64,000 nt of DNA from UBA1422 sp963676385 (GTDB taxonomy: Bacteria; Bacillota; Clostridia; Peptostreptococcales; Anaerovoracaceae), in NCBI GenBank assembly GCA_963676385.2, contig CAXXMM010000005.1:41740-105739 (forward strand), given 5' to 3'. This document shows, in pieces, positions 37,101-45,485 of the stretch (its first letter is position 1; every line of letters starts with the position of its first letter). Position numbers and translations under genes: made by a program. The notes under the pieces were generated by a model that was given only the letters and a program-made list of their open reading frames with translations, was not told the DNA's origin and did not search any database.

Positions 37101-37414
37101 ATGAAATACGAAAAAGTTTTATGATGGATGGGGCCATGATTGATGACCCGGAAATCATAGCCCATATTGCAGGAGAAGATCTACGAATTATCCCCCTGAA
37201 AAGTAGAAAGAATCTGTATTCGCCAGAGGAATTTGCTGCTTTTCAAAAACAGGTGGACAAAAAAATCGCCTCTCTGTGCACAGAACTTTCTAACGGAAAT
37301 ATTAACATTTCTCCTCTCAAAATCAAGGAAAATACGGCCTGTAAATATTGTGAATATAATGGGATTTGTATGTTTGACAATCGTATGGAAGGATGTTATT
37401 ATGTTCTGGCGTGA
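34151..37414 (+). CDS. addB: AddB-type helicase-nuclease subunit
   Basis: A 1087-residue protein of the AddB/RexB group, partner of AddA in double-strand break resection. The C-terminal nuclease domain has the PD-(D/E)XK-type segment EGKIDRID ... KIIDYKSGT, and the Fe-S cysteines are seen in GRCPFAHF and in CKYCEYNGIC. The N-terminus reads MLQIHYGRERLNKDKF, where many AddB proteins carry the Walker A GRAGSGKS; the P-loop seems lost, as in RexB. addA, which normally follows, is not downstream: a tRNA gene and repeats come instead. Confidence 0.88.
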   Translation: MLQIHYGRERLNKDKFLFEHIQGETLLIVPDQYTLQAERDAFFYLGKKGFMDLQVVGISRLGSIVLKEVGGGRDPLINKQGRHMLLTKIMVEENKNLAVYGNYRDNTAFIEMANNFISEMKQYNVSPNQLSQIVETIPKDGFLSRKLTDIHRLYHRYEELISGKYTDTEDYMGIFIDKISQSKTIGRQTVWISGFDSFTPKNIEVIQQLRLAAKEVHLVMTWDREGADRDLFRITETMMNKLQPDDTSQIGDECIEPKNPAIATLEAQLFAMPAKPSSLEEGITLVAAANIYGEGETAAGYILELVREKGLLYRDILVICNDLNTRGSIYKRVFAEYGIELFVDTKRDIMHSPAVNYILALLDILGKGYRTEDIFRLLKTGLSNVIDEEIEDLQNYGAKYKVRGSSWKKPFEKGISDRIFGVDEETRKAQISRIDGIREKVISPISAFGTTFKEAKTVEGRVRALYDYLSGPAMLPEKIETLLDQQTKEGRLELAQETGQIWNIAMDNLDQLVAILGDETLPMETFGKLLTAGFESVEVGILPPTLDGLMMGTMQRTRSGKVKAMVVLGANQGVLPQEKGPDTLLSEDEKMLLLENNIEICKVDQIRSMEENLAIYRNLTKATDYLWIGYAGSDDKGTSIRPSSIFEKIREIFPAIKVEKDVLNRNEPMDYIQAPDATLRHLTAALREAKAGAPLPKIWESVVEWYRENRSEQLDAMGRGLSFSTKLEPVPKDIINQLYKISEDTPLSLSPSRLEKFGRCPFAHFVRYGLRPEEGKPYQVGPIEMGDIYHRCLMQVSNRLTKGDSLWMTISKKEAENLVSEFMAQEKIEFGEGILASSKEQEYRSQRIQTVCNKAVWMMITHVRQGQIEAMEFEESFGRGQPLRPIEIQVGGEKVLIEGKIDRIDYLPDNRVKIIDYKSGTDAFSEIEATSGWKLQLMVYLRAAMEDTKQPAGVFYFHIQEPKVDGSLLPGNPKEIEFQDKLEDEIRKSFMMDGAMIDDPEIIAHIAGEDLRIIPLKSRKNLYSPEEFAAFQKQVDKKIASLCTELSNGNINISPLKIKENTACKYCEYNGICMFDNRMEGCYYVLA

Positions 37415-37448
37415 TGCTACTGTTTGATCGGTAGCAAGGCGCATTTAT

Positions 37449-37524
37449 GCTGGAGTAGCTCAGTTGGTAGAGCAGCACATTCGTAACGTGCAGGTCAGGG
37501 GTTCGATTCCCCTCTTCAGCTCCA
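37449..37524 (+). tRNA. tRNA-Thr (CGT)
   Basis: A complete cloverleaf with encoded CCA. Acceptor GCTGGAG/CTTCAGC (one G-U), D arm GCTC/GAGC, anticodon loop TTCGTAA (anticodon CGT), T arm AGGGG-TTCGATT-CCCCT. The last pair of the anticodon stem is an A-C mismatch. It is the anchor for the 315-bp repeats that follow. Confidence 0.93.
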
Positions 37525-37839
37525 TTGCAAAGAAAGACTCCTCAAAAATGAGGAGTCTTTCTTTGCATACAATCATGGAATGAGGGGAATCGAACTGAAG
37601 AATTCTAACCGGCTTTCACCGGGGAATTCCTGTATGGCACCTACCAGACATTTGCTGGCACAAATGAGGTTAGGTGCGCAACCTGAAAGGGCGTTGGCGT
37701 AAGGGAGGCAGCCCTGTGGGCTGACGAGTAGCCAACGGGGCAAGGCGACCGAGTAGGAAGCCACAGCCCGGCAGATGCGCAATCTGAAGAGAAGATAGAA
37801 GGCGGAGAAGCATATGCGTAATTCCCCTCTTCATCTCCA
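37525..37839. repeat. tRNA-end element, 315-bp unit 1
   Basis: Begins right after the tRNA CCA with the terminator hairpin. At 37582-37595 it has GAGGGGAATCGAAC, the exact inverted copy of the tRNA T-loop and T-stem (37501-37514). The interior is rich in perfect stems: GCACCTA/TAGGTGC (37637-37677) around CATTTG/CAAATG; CGTTGGC/GCCAACG (37692-37737) around CAGCCC-TGT-GGGCTG. It ends with ATTCCCCTCTTCATCTCCA, a direct copy of the tRNA 3' end with one mismatch. Minus-strand readings of ~70 codons repeat with the unit and are probably not genes. Confidence 0.85.
37527..37563 (+). terminator. Terminator after tRNA-Thr
   Basis: AAAGACTCCTC and GAGGAGTCTTTC form a long stem. The same hairpin opens each 315-bp repeat unit (second copy near 37842-37879). 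Confidence 0.85.
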
Positions 37840-38154
37840 TTGCAAAGAAAGACTCCTCAAAAATGAGGAGTCTTTTTTTGCATACAATCATGGAATGAGG
37901 GGAATCGAACTGAAGAATTCTAACCGGCTTTCACCGGGGAATTCCTGTATGGCACCTACCAGACATTTGCTGGCACAAATGAGGTTAGGTGCGCAACCTG
38001 AAAGGGCGTTGGCGTAAGGGAGGCAGCCCTGTGGGCTGACGAGTAGCCAACGGGGCAAGGCGACCGAGTAGGAAGCCACAGCCCGGCAGATGCGCAATCT
38101 GAAGAGAAGATAGAAGGCGGAGAAGCATATGCGTAATTCCCCTCTTCATCTCCA
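37840..38154. repeat. tRNA-end element, 315-bp unit 2
   Basis: An exact tandem copy of unit 1 apart from one base in the terminator tract by eye. It again ends in the tRNA 3'-end copy (TCCA at 38151-38154), after which unique sequence begins. Near identity implies recent duplication or ongoing homogenisation. Confidence 0.88.
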
Positions 38155-38181
38155 CAAAAAAGGAAGCGTGTAGTTTTAGGG

Positions 38182-38784
38182 CTACATGTTTTCTTTGTTT
38201 TTGTCCATAATCCCTTCAAGTAGAATAGAAAAGGTAATATCTAATTGATTTTTACATTTTTTCTTGCTGATTTTAGGATCTAACCCAAAAATTGCAATAT
38301 AGTAAATCCCCATCAAAGATTGGGTAATCATATCGCAATCATAGTCGTTTCGAAAAATTCCTTTTTGTTGTGCACTATCCACATAATCCACAATGAAATT
38401 GTTGATTGCGTCGTGGGCGACTCTATTGTAAACGCTAATCATAGCGGCTTCTCTTGCCACGTTTCTCCATGAATAGATATCATCAATCAAGCTGTAAAAG
38501 CTTTGGCGAATCATTTCCACCGGGTTGTCTTGATTGGGGAAGTTTGCCAAAGATTCCTTGACGCCATTTACAGAATTCACTGATAGTTTCACAAGGACAG
38601 CCTCTTTTGTCACAAAATAATTATAAAAAGTGCTCTTGGAGACTTCCGCAACTTCCGCTATATCATCAATACTCACCGAATCATACCCGTTTTTTTCAAA
38701 CAACTGCAAGGCGCTGTGAGTAATTTTATGTTCGACTTGACGTTTCTTTTTTTCCCTTAATGGTATTTTTTGTTCGTTGCTCAT
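38182..38784 (-). CDS. TetR-family transcriptional regulator
   Basis: A 200-residue repressor. The helix-turn-helix is VSIDDIAEVAEVSKSTFYNYF (about residues 38-58), followed by a helical ligand-binding domain. It is divergent from the kinase/MFS/aminotransferase/RuBisCO-like operon, with a palindrome in between, so it probably represses that operon until its substrate or an intermediate binds. Confidence 0.9.
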   Translation of the reverse strand: MSNEQKIPLREKKKRQVEHKITHSALQLFEKNGYDSVSIDDIAEVAEVSKSTFYNYFVTKEAVLVKLSVNSVNGVKESLANFPNQDNPVEMIRQSFYSLIDDIYSWRNVAREAAMISVYNRVAHDAINNFIVDYVDSAQQKGIFRNDYDCDMITQSLMGIYYIAIFGLDPKISKKKCKNQLDITFSILLEGIMDKNKENM

Positions 38785-38875
38785 TATTTTTCACCATTTC
38801 TTTCTTGGGTCTTTCTTGGGTCATTATACCTAATTTTTTTCAAGCTTTCAAGTATTTATAATCTAAAGTAAAATA

Positions 38876-38891
38876 TTACACTTGAGTGTAA
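38876..38891. promoter_or_regulatory. Candidate TetR operator
   Basis: TTACACTTGAGTGTAA is a perfect 7-bp-arm palindrome with a 2-base centre. It lies just before the -35 box of the catabolic operon and about 90 bases before the regulator start. Confidence 0.65.
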
Positions 38892-38899
38892 AAATAGGC

Positions 38900-38928
38900 T
38901 TGACAACAAAATTATGCGGATGTAAAAT
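38900..38928 (+). promoter_or_regulatory. Promoter of the RuBisCO-like operon
   Basis: TTGACA, 17 bases, TAAAAT, immediately downstream of the palindromic operator. Confidence 0.75.
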
Positions 38929-39006
38929 GACCGCAGAAAAAGAGTTTGGCCACACTCTCGTTTTACTTATGCGATATTGTTGCAAATGAAGAAAGGAAGC
39001 AAGACA

Positions 39007-40539
39007 ATGGAATACATTTTGTCATTCGACGTGGGTACAAGTGGAATGAAAGGTGTTGTTGTTGACAAAAACGGACATATTATTGGGCAGGGCATTGCGG
39101 CATATGAAGTTACTTATACCCCTGAAGGTTTTGTTGAACAGGATCCTCAGGATTGGTGGAATGCCGTTGTGGATATTTGTGGGCAGATTAAAAAATCTTC
39201 CGGAATCAAACCCAAAGATGTCAAAGGCATTGTTTTTGCCACACAAGGCGCTGGGGTAATTCCAATCGGCAAGGAAAACGGAGAAGTGATTTATCCGGCC
39301 ATTATATGGCTGGATGGACGCGCTCAGGATGAGGCAAATGAAATCATGGATTTGTTTGGCGGGAAGGAAGCTTTTGCAGAGGCAACCGGGGTTCAGCTAA
39401 TGGGAAAAGACGTCTTGGCCAAGGTGCGATGGTTGTACAAAAACAAGCAGGAAATATTTCAAAAAATGGATTGTTTCCTCGACGTAGCAGGCTATCTGGT
39501 GTATCAGGCCACAGGGGAAAAAGTTTACAATATTTCCAGTGCATCCGCTATTTGTTATGATTGCGAGACCAACACAATGATGGCACCTGCCCTTGAAGCG
39601 GCCGGTATTGATCCAGACAGTTTTCCCAGATTGGTGGGTTGTGACCAGTATGTTGGAAACCTGACAGCAAAAGCCGCCGGGGAAATGGGACTGACCACGG
39701 AGGCAAAGGTCTATGGCGGAACCATTGATATTGCGGTGTCAACCCTGGGATCCGGAATGTGCATGAACGGTGAAACCCATTTCTATCTGGGAACATCCTC
39801 TTGGGTCAGTGCTATTTCAGACCAACCTGCGTTGCTGTCATCCGGCGGATTCTGCGGACAGTCGGCCGAACCCGGAAAACTTCTTTGGCTGTACACGTCT
39901 GAAACGGCTTGCGCAAATGTGGATTGGTTTATTGAACAGTTTTTCCGGGAGGAAAAAGAAAAACGGTCAAAAGCCGATTTGTATCGGTTTGTGGATTCAG
40001 AAGCGGCAAGCATTCCCAGCGGATCCGATGCGTTAATTTTCTATCCTTGGACCGCAGGTGAACGCTCTCCGATTTCCGATGTATATGTTCGGGGAGGATT
40101 CCTGAACTTGGACCTGTCTCATACAAGAGCCCACATGATTCGCGCGATTTATGAAGGCATTGCTTATAATTTGCGGTGGGCGTTGGAAGCGTTGGAACAC
40201 GACATGGGCATCACAGTGCCTACAATTCGTATCCTTGGCGGCGGCACAAAAAGTGCTGTGTGGATGCAGATCTTTGCCGATATTTTCAACCGCCCGGTGG
40301 AAATCGTAAGGGATACCCAAAATGCCGGAGCGATTGGTTCCGCTTTCCTAGCCGCAAAAGGACTGGGAATGTTTTCAAGTTTTGAAGATGTGAAGCAATG
40401 GGCCAGAATTGAAACCGAATACCAACCAAAACCAGAGAATGTGGCAACTTATCAGAACCTTTACTTGAAATTTAAAAATTCCTACAATAGTCTAAAAGAA
40501 TTTTACTTCGATTTGAACAAAAACCGTTACTGCGAATAA
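39007..40539 (+). CDS. FGGY-family carbohydrate kinase
   Basis: A 510-residue sugar kinase of the xylulokinase/gluconate kinase type: LSFDVGTSGMKGVVVD (phosphate-binding start), QDPQDWW, the Asp-containing GTIDIAVSTLG and the C-terminal LGGGTKSAVWMQIFADIF adenosine-binding motif. AAAGGAAG precedes ATG 39007. First gene of the operon; it probably phosphorylates the imported substrate. The true sugar or polyol cannot be deduced. Confidence 0.9.
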   Translation: MEYILSFDVGTSGMKGVVVDKNGHIIGQGIAAYEVTYTPEGFVEQDPQDWWNAVVDICGQIKKSSGIKPKDVKGIVFATQGAGVIPIGKENGEVIYPAIIWLDGRAQDEANEIMDLFGGKEAFAEATGVQLMGKDVLAKVRWLYKNKQEIFQKMDCFLDVAGYLVYQATGEKVYNISSASAICYDCETNTMMAPALEAAGIDPDSFPRLVGCDQYVGNLTAKAAGEMGLTTEAKVYGGTIDIAVSTLGSGMCMNGETHFYLGTSSWVSAISDQPALLSSGGFCGQSAEPGKLLWLYTSETACANVDWFIEQFFREEKEKRSKADLYRFVDSEAASIPSGSDALIFYPWTAGERSPISDVYVRGGFLNLDLSHTRAHMIRAIYEGIAYNLRWALEALEHDMGITVPTIRILGGGTKSAVWMQIFADIFNRPVEIVRDTQNAGAIGSAFLAAKGLGMFSSFEDVKQWARIETEYQPKPENVATYQNLYLKFKNSYNSLKEFYFDLNKNRYCE

Positions 40540-40582
40540 AAACCGATATTGTGAATAAAAAGATTTAGAAAGGAGCATCATC

Positions 40583-41845
40583 ATGAAGGAACCTACCAGT
40601 TACAAAGTATATCCATATCGTTGGGTGGTGTTGGTAAACTACATGTTTGCCGCCGCAACAATTCAGTTGCTGTGGGCTACATTTTTTTCAATCACAACGG
40701 AAGCCGGAGCCTATTATGGGTTTACCGATGCGGCAGAAGGAGTGAATGCCATCAGCACGCTTTCCATTGTATTTATGATCGGCATGATTGTCATATCTTT
40801 TCCTTCGTTAGCGGCCTTTGAAAAATTTGGATTTAAGAAAGCGGTGGGATTCGGCATTGTACTGTCCGGTGCGGCAGCATTGGTCAGAGGCATTTTTGGA
40901 GACTCCTATACCGCAGTATTGATTTGTACCGTATTTTTTGCCATTGCCCAACCGTTTATCCTAAATGCAGTAGGCATTGTAGGAGGGAAATGGTTTCCGG
41001 CCAATGAACGGGCTACGGCAAATGGCCTTGCAGTGCTTTCCAATTTTGTGGGAATGATTGCCGGACTGCTTGTTACACCGCTGTTGTTGGAAGGCGGCAT
41101 GACCATCCAACAAATACTGCTTGCCTACGGAATCTTTTCGGTGGTGGTCGCATTGGCGTTTGTGCTATTGGTTAAAGAGGCACCTCCCGAGCCCCCCTGT
41201 GCACCGGAAGAAAGTCAGCGATCCGGTTTTATCAAGGGATTGCGCGCTCTTTTCAAAAAACCCGAGTTTGTCAAAGGGATGCTGATTTATCTAATCATTT
41301 TAGGAATTCTGAATACATTCTTTACTTTAATCGAGCCTATCCTGAGACAGCTTAGCGGCGATGGGGTGAGCGTAACGCAAACCGGCGTGATTGGGATGAT
41401 TGTCCTGGTGACGGCTATTATTGGGAGTTTTGTAATTCCGTTCCTATCCGACAAAGATCCGTATCAGCGTAGAAAGCGCTTTTTGGTCATCAGCATGATT
41501 ATCGGTATTGTAGGATTTGCCTTGTTCTTATTTGTTGGATCCTTTGCCGGAAATATGACAGCCGCAATTATCTATGGAATCTTTGGCCTTGGTTGTTCTC
41601 CGCTGGTTCTGACGTACTGCGCCGAAGCGGCCTACCCAACATCCGAGGGCACTTCAGAGGGGCTATTGATGTTTGGCGGAAATGTGGCCGGCGTGGTTAT
41701 TTTAGGCGTATCCGGTTTGCTGAATGGTAATTATGTTGTACTGATGTGGGGGATGGTCATCTTGTTGGCAATCGGCACGGTTCTCAGTCTGGCATTGAAA
41801 GAAAGCAAAAAATCGGCCCACATTGGTAAAGGAGTTGACGTATAA
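40583..41845 (+). CDS. MFS transporter
   Basis: A 420-residue protein with about twelve hydrophobic segments in two halves split by a charged loop (KEAPPEPPCAPEES ... FKKPEF). AAAGGAG precedes the ATG. Being inside the kinase/RuBisCO-like operon, it is the likely importer of the pathway substrate. Confidence 0.88.
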   Translation: MKEPTSYKVYPYRWVVLVNYMFAAATIQLLWATFFSITTEAGAYYGFTDAAEGVNAISTLSIVFMIGMIVISFPSLAAFEKFGFKKAVGFGIVLSGAAALVRGIFGDSYTAVLICTVFFAIAQPFILNAVGIVGGKWFPANERATANGLAVLSNFVGMIAGLLVTPLLLEGGMTIQQILLAYGIFSVVVALAFVLLVKEAPPEPPCAPEESQRSGFIKGLRALFKKPEFVKGMLIYLIILGILNTFFTLIEPILRQLSGDGVSVTQTGVIGMIVLVTAIIGSFVIPFLSDKDPYQRRKRFLVISMIIGIVGFALFLFVGSFAGNMTAAIIYGIFGLGCSPLVLTYCAEAAYPTSEGTSEGLLMFGGNVAGVVILGVSGLLNGNYVVLMWGMVILLAIGTVLSLALKESKKSAHIGKGVDV

Positions 41846-41847
41846 AG

Positions 41848-43290
41848 ATGAATTCACAATATAGTATTACAAACTGGCCTGATGCTGTCGTTATTGAAGA
41901 AAAAATGGCTCGTCTCCTATCGGACAAAGTGTATCATATCAAACCAGATGCAATGGAAAGATATCTGTCCTACTTCGAGAGGAAATGCCAGGGCTCCAGA
42001 AAAATGATTACGGATGCGCAGACCTATATTCCCGGTGGCGTTCAGCACAACCTGGCATTCAACTATCCGTTCCCTTTGGCCGTAAAAAGCGCAGAAGGCG
42101 CCTATCTTTACGATGTGGACGGGAATCGGTACATTGATTATCTGCAAGCAGGCGGGCCTACCCTTTTGGGGAGCAACTACCTTCCGGTTCAGGAAAAAGT
42201 CATTCAGGTGATTCGGGAATGCAGCCCATGTACCGGCCTGTTTCATGAATATGAAATGAAACTGGCAAAGATAATCAATCAATATATGCCGTGGGTTGAA
42301 ATGTTTCGAAGCCTTGCAAGCGGAACCGAAGCGGATATGGTAGCCATTCGTACGGCACGCACGTTTACGGGAAAGAAAAAAATTATTAAAGTGGGCGGAG
42401 CCTATCATGGGTGGAGCGACCAGCTGGTATATTCTCTCCATATTCCATTTACCAAACGGCTGGAAGCCTGCGGAATTCCCGAAGAGTGCACGGCCCATAC
42501 CCAAGAAATCAAACCAAATGATATTGACGGGCTGAAGGAGCTTCTGGAAAAAAACCAAAATGATGGGGGAACCGCCGCTGTTTTGGTGGAACCCATCGGG
42601 CCGGAAAGCGGAACCCGTATGGTAGACCGGAACTTTAACAAAAAAGTTCGTGAGTTATGTGACCAATACGACACCCTGTTGATTTTTGACGAGGTAGTGA
42701 CAGCATTCCGTATTGGAATGGGTGGGGCCCAAGGATATTTTGACGTACGTCCCGATCTCACCGTATTCGGCAAAATTGTTGCCGGTGGATATCCGGCGGC
42801 CGGCGGTGTCGGTGGCAGCCGGGAGGTTATGAACTGTCTTGCGGCGGGCGTCATTACCGGAAAACCCAAAGCGTATGTGGGCGGCACATTGTCCGCCAAT
42901 CCCCTTAGCTGCGCGGCGGGATATTACGCAATTGAAGAAATTGCCCGCACCCATGCGGCCATCAAAGCCGGTGTTTACGGTGACAGACTTTGCGCCGGGA
43001 TACAAAGCCTGATTGATCAATACCAACTTCCGTTTGTGGTTTGGAATACAGGATCAATTTTGCATTTTGAAGTTGCAGGCATGATGTATCTTTCCGCCGC
43101 AGACCCGGACGTGGTCAACAAGTTAAATGAACGCAAGCATGCGGTTTCTGAATTCGGAGCGGCCTTGACCGCCAACGGCGTGATTACCCTGGCCGGAAGC
43201 CGTATTTACACCAGCATGGCGGATGATGATGAGACGCTGGATGCAACATTAAATGCATTTGAGGATGTTTTTTCCAATATCCAGAAGTGA
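41848..43290 (+). CDS. Class III PLP aminotransferase
   Basis: A 480-residue glutamate-1-semialdehyde aminomutase-like enzyme: IPGGVQHN, YLYDVDGNRYIDYLQAGGP, SGTEADMVAIRTAR, the cofactor Asp in LLIFDEVVTAFR and the Schiff-base Lys in TVFGKIVAGG. Two bases separate it from the MFS stop. In this operon it may add or remove an amino group on a carbohydrate-derived carbonyl, or be a mutase. Not closely similar by eye to the transaminase at 12755. Confidence 0.88.
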   Translation: MNSQYSITNWPDAVVIEEKMARLLSDKVYHIKPDAMERYLSYFERKCQGSRKMITDAQTYIPGGVQHNLAFNYPFPLAVKSAEGAYLYDVDGNRYIDYLQAGGPTLLGSNYLPVQEKVIQVIRECSPCTGLFHEYEMKLAKIINQYMPWVEMFRSLASGTEADMVAIRTARTFTGKKKIIKVGGAYHGWSDQLVYSLHIPFTKRLEACGIPEECTAHTQEIKPNDIDGLKELLEKNQNDGGTAAVLVEPIGPESGTRMVDRNFNKKVRELCDQYDTLLIFDEVVTAFRIGMGGAQGYFDVRPDLTVFGKIVAGGYPAAGGVGGSREVMNCLAAGVITGKPKAYVGGTLSANPLSCAAGYYAIEEIARTHAAIKAGVYGDRLCAGIQSLIDQYQLPFVVWNTGSILHFEVAGMMYLSAADPDVVNKLNERKHAVSEFGAALTANGVITLAGSRIYTSMADDDETLDATLNAFEDVFSNIQK

Positions 43291-43362
43291 AACGGTCAAA
43301 ATGAAAGAAGGAAGATCGTAAACAGAATAGGAACAGAATAGAAACAGAAAGAGGTAAAAATT

Positions 43363-44679
43363 ATGGAAAAAAATTTGGCTAAAGTTAATATGATGCATGC
43401 TTTCCCGGAAGTTGCTTTCTCCGAAGACTATATCATCGGCACCTATCAGATTGTGACAAACACCAAAAATATTGAAAAACTGGCGTCGGCTATTGCAGAT
43501 GAGCAAACCACCGGAACATGGATTGCCGTATCAAAAGAAACGGAAGACAAGAAAAAAAGGTTCGGGGCCAAGGTGGTGTCGATTTATGAAGTTCCTGATA
43601 TGGGTTCTGATGGATTCCCTCAAGAAGAGAGCACATATATTGTGCAAATCGCTTATCCAATGGATAATTTCGGTGCCAACCTTCCCATGATGTTTTCTAC
43701 GGTTTTTGGGAATATTGCGTCCTCCGGCAAAATTAAATGGATTGATTGTGCGTTTCCAAAAAGATATGTTGAGAAATTTCAAGGACCTAAATTCGGCGTT
43801 GAGGGCTTGCGTAAGCTTTTAGATGTACATGGCAGACCTTTGCTCAATGCCATGATCAAACCCAATATCGGATGGACTCCGAAAGAAGGTGCAGAACTGT
43901 TTTATGAGGCTGCCCGTGGCGGTGTGGATGTCATCAAGGATGATGAACTTCTTTCCGCAGATATGCCGTTTTGCCCTATGGCAGAGCGGGTACCGCTTTT
44001 CATGGAAATGGAAAAAAGAGCATATGAGGAGACCGGGGAACACACGCTGTATGCAGTAAATATTACGGATGGTGTTTCAAAATTAAAGGAAAACGCATAT
44101 CGGGCCATTGAGCTGGGCGCAAACTGCCTGATGCTTAATTACTATACGGTAGGGTTTGATGCAGCCAGGATGATTGCGGAAGATCCCAACATCAATGTGC
44201 CGATTCTGGCCCATGTGGATTTTGCAGGCGCATATTGCTCCTCAACGTATACAGGGATCAGTGCTCAATTGATGATGGGAAAACTCATTCGTCTGGCCGG
44301 AGCGGATTTTGCGATTTATGGTACTCCATGGGGAAAATTCCCTGTATCTGAAAAGTTTTTCCACCGGGGATTCCGATTCTTCACCCAAGACTGGTGGAAC
44401 ATTAAACCTTGTATGATGGCCGGATCCGGCGGAACCACCCAGTTTATTGTGAACGATTGTGTCAAAGCCATTGGGACCGATATGATTATGGCTGCCGGTG
44501 GTGCGGTCCACGGTCACCCGGACGGAAGTTACGCAGGGGCAAAATCTATGCGTCAGGCAATTGATGCGGCCGTCAATGGGATTGATTTGTTTGAATATGC
44601 AAAAACGCATAAAGAACTTGCCGTCATGATTGAGCGGCTCGGTGGTTCAGCAGCAAAGAATTTTGACTTGATGAAATAA
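43363..44679 (+). CDS. RuBisCO-like protein (form IV type)
   Basis: A 438-residue member of the RuBisCO large-subunit superfamily. Retained features: MIKPNIGW (Lys175 equivalent), GGVDVIKDDEL (carbamylated Lys201 and metal ligands Asp/Glu), GTPWGKFP (loop 6 Lys), SGG and AAGGAVHGHPDG phosphate-binding motifs. Changed: the substrate-binding HRAMH-type region is HVDFAGAYC. It is therefore likely an enolase or decarboxylase on a phosphorylated keto-sugar rather than a CO2-fixing enzyme. Known relatives include MtnW (methionine salvage) and OiaX (apionate breakdown). AAAGAGG precedes the ATG; a terminator follows. Confidence 0.9.
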   Translation: MEKNLAKVNMMHAFPEVAFSEDYIIGTYQIVTNTKNIEKLASAIADEQTTGTWIAVSKETEDKKKRFGAKVVSIYEVPDMGSDGFPQEESTYIVQIAYPMDNFGANLPMMFSTVFGNIASSGKIKWIDCAFPKRYVEKFQGPKFGVEGLRKLLDVHGRPLLNAMIKPNIGWTPKEGAELFYEAARGGVDVIKDDELLSADMPFCPMAERVPLFMEMEKRAYEETGEHTLYAVNITDGVSKLKENAYRAIELGANCLMLNYYTVGFDAARMIAEDPNINVPILAHVDFAGAYCSSTYTGISAQLMMGKLIRLAGADFAIYGTPWGKFPVSEKFFHRGFRFFTQDWWNIKPCMMAGSGGTTQFIVNDCVKAIGTDMIMAAGGAVHGHPDGSYAGAKSMRQAIDAAVNGIDLFEYAKTHKELAVMIERLGGSAAKNFDLMK

Positions 44680-44692
44680 GCAATCCAGGAAG

Positions 44693-44729
44693 GGAAAGCC
44701 GGATTCCAGCAATTTGGCTTTCCTTTTTT
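44693..44729 (+). terminator. Terminator after the RuBisCO-like gene
   Basis: GGAAAGCC (44693-44700) and GGCTTTCC (44716-44723) followed by T6. It separates the first four operon genes from the phosphatase and CYTH genes. Confidence 0.85.
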
Positions 44730-44786
44730 AACATCTTTTCAACAGCCATAAGCGGACAAATTTTTTTGCAAAGCGGGAGGTGCGGC

Positions 44787-45485
44787 ATGAACCAGTGGAT
44801 TGCATTCTTTGATTTTGATGGAACCATAACGTCGGAGGAAACCTTTTATGGCAGTATGCTCCGACTGAATCCAAAGTCTCTTGAGGAATTGAGGCAATCT
44901 TTTTTAAACGGAAAAGTAAACCTGCGGGATGGATTGATCCGGATTTTCGCGGAGACCCCTTCGGAAAAATTTCCTCTTGCCCAGGATTATATTAAGGAGG
45001 TTCACCTGCGCAACGGCTTTCCGGAACTTCTACTGTACTTGAAAAGCCAAAATATTCCTGTGGTTGTGATTTCCGGGGGCATCATGCAGTTGATTGATAT
45101 GATGCTTGAGCCGTTTCGTGATTTGATTACAGATGTTTATTCCGTTTTTCTTGATTTGTCAGAAAAACACATGAGGCTTGTGTCAGAATATGACGATGGC
45201 GAAGAACTGATGGCAAAAACAACGGTGATGAATCGTTATGCTTACCAAAACGCCATTTGTATCGGCGATGGAATTACGGATATTAAAATGGCAAAGGAAA
45301 GCACGTTAGTTTTTGCAAGGGATGATCTCAAGGCGATTTGTGACAAGGAACATCTTCCATATAATGAGTGGAACGATTTTTTTGACATATTAAACGTCTT
45401 GAAAAAGTCTGGAATTACAAATAACCCGGATACGGGTACAAAGAAAAATAATTTTCCCGAAGGAGGTAGTGATGATAGAAGTTGA
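44787..45485 (+). CDS. HAD phosphatase, MtnX-like
   Basis: A 232-residue HAD enzyme: motif I FFDFDGTIT, motif II VVISGG, motif IV GDGITDIKMA. The arrangement with a small cap resembles MtnX, the phosphatase that acts after the RuBisCO-like MtnW in methionine salvage, and phosphoserine phosphatases. GGGAGGTG precedes ATG 44787. Position next to a RuBisCO-like gene suggests it dephosphorylates that enzyme's product. Confidence 0.85.
   Translation: MNQWIAFFDFDGTITSEETFYGSMLRLNPKSLEELRQSFLNGKVNLRDGLIRIFAETPSEKFPLAQDYIKEVHLRNGFPELLLYLKSQNIPVVVISGGIMQLIDMMLEPFRDLITDVYSVFLDLSEKHMRLVSEYDDGEELMAKTTVMNRYAYQNAICIGDGITDIKMAKESTLVFARDDLKAICDKEHLPYNEWNDFFDILNVLKKSGITNNPDTGTKKNNFPEGGSDDRS

Noticed and set aside
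37573..38097. Repeated ~70-codon minus-strand readings inside the 315-bp units
   Set aside because: They repeat because the DNA repeats, have no ribosome site, and lie over hairpin-rich sequence; probably not genes.
37525..38154. CRISPR array
   Set aside because: Only two 315-bp units without spacers, and no cas genes in the window.
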